DNA of 64,000 bases from Streptomyces eurocidicus. Lineage in GTDB: Bacteria; Actinomycetota; Actinomycetes; Streptomycetales; Streptomycetaceae. Position numbers and translations under genes: made by a program. Below are positions 61,341-64,000 of this stretch, piece after piece. The notes under the pieces were generated by a model that searched no databases, was not told the DNA's origin, and worked only from the letters and a program-made list of their open reading frames with translations. The stretch is taken from contig NZ_LGUI01000002.1 of NCBI RefSeq assembly GCF_002891295.1, forward strand, positions 62,001-126,000, written 5' to 3'. The first letter of the stretch is position 1, and the number at the start of each line of letters is the position of its first letter.

Positions 61341-62132
61341 GTGGCAGACGATTCGAATTCATTCAGCAAGAGCGCGATCGGGTCGTACGCAGCCGTCGGG
61401 GACAGCTTCACCGAAGGCGTCGGCGACCCAGGTCCGGACGACACCTTCATCGGCTGGGCCGACCGACTGGCCGTACTCCTCTCCGATCAGCAGGACGAGC
61501 ACACCTTCCGGTACGCCAACCTCGCCGTCCGCGGCCGGCTCCTCGACCAGATCGTCGAGGAGCAGGTGCCCCGGGCCAAGGAGCTCGGGCCGGACCTCGT
61601 GACCTTCTGTGCCGGCGGCAACGACATCCTGCGCCCCGGCAGCGACCCCGACGACGTGGCCGAGCGCTACGAGGCGGCCGTCGTCGACCTGGCCTCCTCC
61701 GTCGGCACGGTGCTGCTGTGCACCGGCTTCGACACCCGCGGCGTCCCGGTGCTGCGCCATCTGCGCGGCAAGATCGCGACGTACACGGCCCATGTCCGCG
61801 CCATCGCCGACCGGCACGACTGCCCGGTGCTCGACCTGTGGTCGCTGCGCTCGGTGCAGGACCGGCGGGCCTGGAGCGACGACCGGCTGCACCTCTCGCC
61901 CGACGGGCACACCCGCGTCGCGCTGCGCGCCGCCCAGGTGCTCGGTCTCCAGGTGCCGGCCGACCCGGACCAGGCGTGGCCGGACGAGGGGCTGCGGTCG
62001 CCCGCCGAGGTGCGCCGGGACAACATCCACTGGGCGCGGGAGCACCTGGTGCCGTGGATCGGCCGCCGGCTGCGCGGCGAGTCCTCGGGTGATCACGTGG
62101 AGCCCAAGCGGCCGGATCTCCTGCCGCTGTAG
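61341..62132 (+). CDS. SGNH/GDSL-type hydrolase
   Basis: A 263-residue cytoplasmic esterase-fold enzyme (no signal peptide). Block I is SYAAVGDSFTEGVGDPG with Ser22. Block III is VTFCAGGNDILRPG with the oxyanion Asn, and the C-terminal DDRLHLSPDGHTRVALRAA carries Asp and His. It therefore has all catalytic blocks, and could act on a carbohydrate or lipid ester. It starts with GTG 61341 after AGAGGAAAG. The 212-bp upstream region holds AT-richer promoter-like sequence (TTGACG near 61233) and no gene. Confidence 0.9.
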   Translation: MADDSNSFSKSAIGSYAAVGDSFTEGVGDPGPDDTFIGWADRLAVLLSDQQDEHTFRYANLAVRGRLLDQIVEEQVPRAKELGPDLVTFCAGGNDILRPGSDPDDVAERYEAAVVDLASSVGTVLLCTGFDTRGVPVLRHLRGKIATYTAHVRAIADRHDCPVLDLWSLRSVQDRRAWSDDRLHLSPDGHTRVALRAAQVLGLQVPADPDQAWPDEGLRSPAEVRRDNIHWAREHLVPWIGRRLRGESSGDHVEPKRPDLLPL

Positions 62133-62177
62133 TCCACGTACGAAAGGGGGGAAACGCACCGGGCTCCGGCCCGGGTG

Positions 62178-62663
62178 TCAGAGGGGGAGCCGCCCGTGCG
62201 GCAGATCGGCCCAGACGACACGGCCGCGGCCGTCGTCGTCGGGCCGGACCCCCCATGCCTTCGACAGGGCGCCCACCAGCAGCAGTCCGCGCCCGCTCTC
62301 CTCGTCCGCCCCGCTGCACCGCGCCCGGGGCTCCGTCGAGGTGTGCCCCTGATCGGCCACCTCTATCCGCAGATGCGCGCCGCTCAGGCGCAGTTGACAG
62401 CTGACCTTGTCGCTGTCCGTGTGCCGCACCGCGTTGGTGAAGAGTTCCGACACCACCAATTGGGCGTCGTCGCACGCCACTTCGTCGATGCCCCACTCCC
62501 GCAGCCGCGCGAGAACTCGTCTGCGCGCCTCCGCCACCGAGGTGTTGAGAGCCGGGAAGTGGAAGGCGTCCTGGAGACGCGCGGCTATGGAACTGCCGTA
62601 GCGTCCGAGCGAAGGTGCGTCATGGGAGGGGACCACTCCGCAACTATGTGCGATGTGAGTCAT
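62178..62663 (-). CDS. ATP-binding anti-sigma-type protein (HATPase_c)
   Basis: A 161-residue GHKL ATPase-fold protein with the N-box VVSELFTNAVRHT, then LRIEVADQGH and SGRGLLLVGALSKAWGV. It belongs to the RsbW-like regulators that Streptomyces carry in dozens, often beside XRE/DUF397 genes as here. A partner sigma factor or anti-sigma antagonist is not in the window. The ATG at 62663 is preferred over the TTG at 62672 (no ribosome-binding site). It is divergent from the XRE gene and likely shares its control region. Confidence 0.85.
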   Translation of the reverse strand: MTHIAHSCGVVPSHDAPSLGRYGSSIAARLQDAFHFPALNTSVAEARRRVLARLREWGIDEVACDDAQLVVSELFTNAVRHTDSDKVSCQLRLSGAHLRIEVADQGHTSTEPRARCSGADEESGRGLLLVGALSKAWGVRPDDDGRGRVVWADLPHGRLPL

Positions 62664-62782
62664 GTGTGGCAAGGTTCAATCTGTAAATTGCAGAATCGTC
62701 AGAGCAGTCTGTCCGCTCCAGGGGGTGCGTGGCAGACTGCTTTGCACGGGGGGCATATGACAAAAGTTGGAGGGGATGAACA

Positions 62783-63649
62783 GTGGCGGACGCGCGGCCG
62801 ACAGGCGCCCCGACCGTCCTGAGGGTAGTCCTGGGCAAACGGCTCCAGGACCTCAGGGAACGGGCCGGTCTCTCCTTCGAACAGGCGGGCCGCGCCCTCG
62901 ACGTCACTCACGCCACGGTCCGCAGGATGGAGAAGGCCGAGGTCGGCCTGAAGCTCCCCTACGTGGAGAAGCTCCTGCGCGTCTACGGCGTGACCGACGC
63001 GGAGGAGCTCGACGGCTTCCTCACCCTCGCCCGGGAGGCCAACCGGCCGGGCTGGTGGCACCGCTTCCGGGACGTCCTGCCCGAGTGGTTCAGCGCCTTC
63101 GTCTCCCTCGAGGGCGAGGCCAACCTGATCCGCGCCTACGAGCCGCACTACGTCCCCGGACTGCTGCAGACGGAGGCGTACGCCCGCGCCGTCCTCCGGG
63201 CCGGGATGCCGCACGCCTCGGACGCCGACATCGACCGCGCGGTCACCGTCCGCCGGCAGCGCCAGACGTTGCTCACCAGGGACGGCGCACCGCTGCTGTG
63301 GGTGGTGATGGACGAGACCGTGCTGCGCCGGCCCATCGGCGGGCCCGGTGTCATGAGGGAGCAGATCGCGCACCTCGCGGCCGCCACCGCCATGCCGAAC
63401 GTACGGCTCCAGATCATGCCGTTCGCCGCCGGGCCGCACCCGGCGATGTACGGACCGTTCCATATCTTCCGTTTCCCGCTCCCGGAGCTGCCGGACATCG
63501 CGTACGCCGAAAACCTCGTCGGAGCCTCGTACTTCGACCAGCGTGACGATGTCTCGGCCTTTCTGGAGGCGCTGGACCGGATGTGCGCGCAGGCCGCGCC
63601 GGCACACACCACCGAGGTCTTCCTGGGTGGCATTCGTAAGGAGATCTGA
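62783..63649 (+). CDS. XRE-family regulator with DUF5753 domain (WhiJ/AbaA-like)
   Basis: A 288-residue regulator. The N-terminal helix-turn-helix (about 15-70) includes LGKRLQDLRERAGLSFEQAGRALDVTHATVRRMEKAEVGLKLPYVEKLLRVYG. The C-terminal DUF5753 domain (about 85-275) shows PGWWHRF, the YVPGLLQTEAYARAVL signature and PMYGPF, plus LPDIAYAEN. It is the common Streptomyces developmental-type regulator whose partner is a small DUF397 protein, encoded three bases after its stop. It starts at GTG 62783 with GGAGGGGATG upstream. Confidence 0.9.
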   Translation: MADARPTGAPTVLRVVLGKRLQDLRERAGLSFEQAGRALDVTHATVRRMEKAEVGLKLPYVEKLLRVYGVTDAEELDGFLTLAREANRPGWWHRFRDVLPEWFSAFVSLEGEANLIRAYEPHYVPGLLQTEAYARAVLRAGMPHASDADIDRAVTVRRQRQTLLTRDGAPLLWVVMDETVLRRPIGGPGVMREQIAHLAAATAMPNVRLQIMPFAAGPHPAMYGPFHIFRFPLPELPDIAYAENLVGASYFDQRDDVSAFLEALDRMCAQAAPAHTTEVFLGGIRKEI

Positions 63650-63652
63650 TCC

Positions 63653-63910
63653 ATGGATCGCATATACAACGGCATGCCCGCCACCGACCTCGGCACCGAG
63701 GGGTGGAGCAAGCCGTGGAGCGGCGGCAACGGCGGAAGCTGCGTCGAGGCCATGCGGCTGCGGGACGGCCGGGTCGCGCTCCGGCAGTCCACCGATCCGG
63801 ACGGCCCCGCGCTGATCTACACGTACCACGAAATCGAAAGCTTCATCAGAGGAGCGAAGGCCGGCGAGGCCGACTTCCTTCTCGCGGGAACGAGTGTGAG
63901 CTGCGAATGA
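63653..63910 (+). CDS. DUF397 small protein
   Basis: An 85-residue DUF397 protein: WSKPWSGGNGGSCVEAMRLRDGRVALRQSTDPDGPALIYTYHEIESFIRGAKAGEADFL. The conserved Gly-Gly-Ser-Cys-Val-Glu and the Asp-Pro-x-Gly-Pro regions are present. DUF397 proteins are found next to XRE/DUF5753 regulators and have been proposed as the effector half of toxin-antitoxin-like or developmental switches. The order here fits that model, but function is unproven. Its stop overlaps the next gene by ATGA. Confidence 0.88.
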   Translation: MDRIYNGMPATDLGTEGWSKPWSGGNGGSCVEAMRLRDGRVALRQSTDPDGPALIYTYHEIESFIRGAKAGEADFLLAGTSVSCE

Positions 63911-64000
63911 AAGGGCACGGCGTGAGCGAGCAGGGCTTCGCGGCCGAGGAGATCGACACCAGCAGGCCGCACCCGGCCCGGATGTACGACTACTACCTCG
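63907..64000 (+). CDS. SAM-dependent methyltransferase (DUF574 family), 3'-truncated by the window end
   Basis: Only the first ~31 residues are visible: MKGHGVSEQGFAAEEI, then DTSRPHPARMYDYYL. The DTSxPxxARxYDYxL stretch is the characteristic N-terminus of the actinomycete DUF574/S-adenosyl methyltransferase family. The start could be ATG 63907, overlapping the DUF397 stop, or GTG 63922 with AAAGGG upstream. The remainder lies beyond the window. Together with the upstream genes it forms an XRE-DUF397-methyltransferase island. Confidence 0.75.
   Translation, partial: MKGHGVSEQGFAAEEIDTSRPHPARMYDYYL

Noticed and set aside
1..64000. tRNA, rRNA or prophage genes
   Set aside because: None of the gaps shows a cloverleaf-like or rRNA-like sequence, and no phage structural or integrase genes occur.

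Overview
The window is high-GC actinomycete DNA. The codon pattern, GTG/TTG/CTG starts, an SsgA-family protein, a DUF397/XRE pair and a complete hopanoid cluster all point to Streptomyces. From memory, the order resembles the S. coelicolor SCO67xx chromosomal region: an ssgD-like gene, a SCO6745-family gene, idi, and the hopanoid genes around SCO6759-6771. I could not check this by search. No rRNA, tRNA or CRISPR array was found.

Layout. 1-7.6 kb: 3' end of an inorganic pyrophosphatase, an SsgA-like sporulation protein, an orphan sensor kinase, a secreted BNR-repeat protein, YciI-like protein, endonuclease V, a 0.9-kb intergenic block with a 116-bp tandem repeat, a DapA-family aldolase and a YjbR-family protein. 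7.7-14.7 kb: an IclR regulator with a perfect 22-bp palindrome, two family III CoA-transferases (one with its halves in permuted order) and a pair of acyl-CoA dehydrogenases. An IS5-family element sits exactly at the stop codon of the first CoA-transferase. 15.0-21.7 kb: a beta-oxidation operon (AMACR-like racemase, LCAD-like dehydrogenase, thiolase, FadB-like multifunctional enzyme) followed by a convergent MerR-type regulator with its own operator candidate. 21.8-36.6 kb: VOC protein, secreted M1 and S15 peptidases, ABC-F ATPase, Tex, SCO6745-family protein, GlxA regulator with a DJ-1/PfpI protein, SnoaL-like protein, enoyl-CoA hydratase, HdeD-like membrane protein and an anti-sigma-type ATPase.

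36.6-46.8 kb: isopentenyl diphosphate isomerase, a zinc-type cation efflux protein and galE, then a tightly overlapping seven-gene plus-strand operon. The operon encodes a DUF5941/CDP-alcohol phosphotransferase, an NTP-transferase, a glycerol-1-phosphate-dehydrogenase-like enzyme, a second CDP-alcohol phosphotransferase with an Asp-to-His change, a family 2 glycosyltransferase and a TagGH-type ABC exporter. It reads like a pathway for a polyol-phosphate envelope glycan or glycolipid whose product I cannot name. It is the best candidate here for an uncharacterised system.

47.1-60.2 kb: hopanoid operon hpnC-hpnD-hpnE-polyprenyl synthase-shc-hpnG-hpnH-ispG-dxs-hpnO. Together with idi upstream it carries its own MEP-pathway entry enzyme (dxs), ispG, prenyl-chain synthesis, squalene formation, cyclisation and side-chain building to aminobacteriohopanetriol. 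60.3-64.0 kb: a tyrosine phosphatase-like protein, a GDSL/SGNH hydrolase, and a Streptomyces-type regulatory island (anti-sigma ATPase, XRE/DUF5753 protein, DUF397 protein, start of a DUF574 SAM-methyltransferase) that runs off the window.

Several gaps hold copies of a dispersed GC-rich inverted repeat, and one gene has a long hairpin over its ribosome-binding site and start codon.
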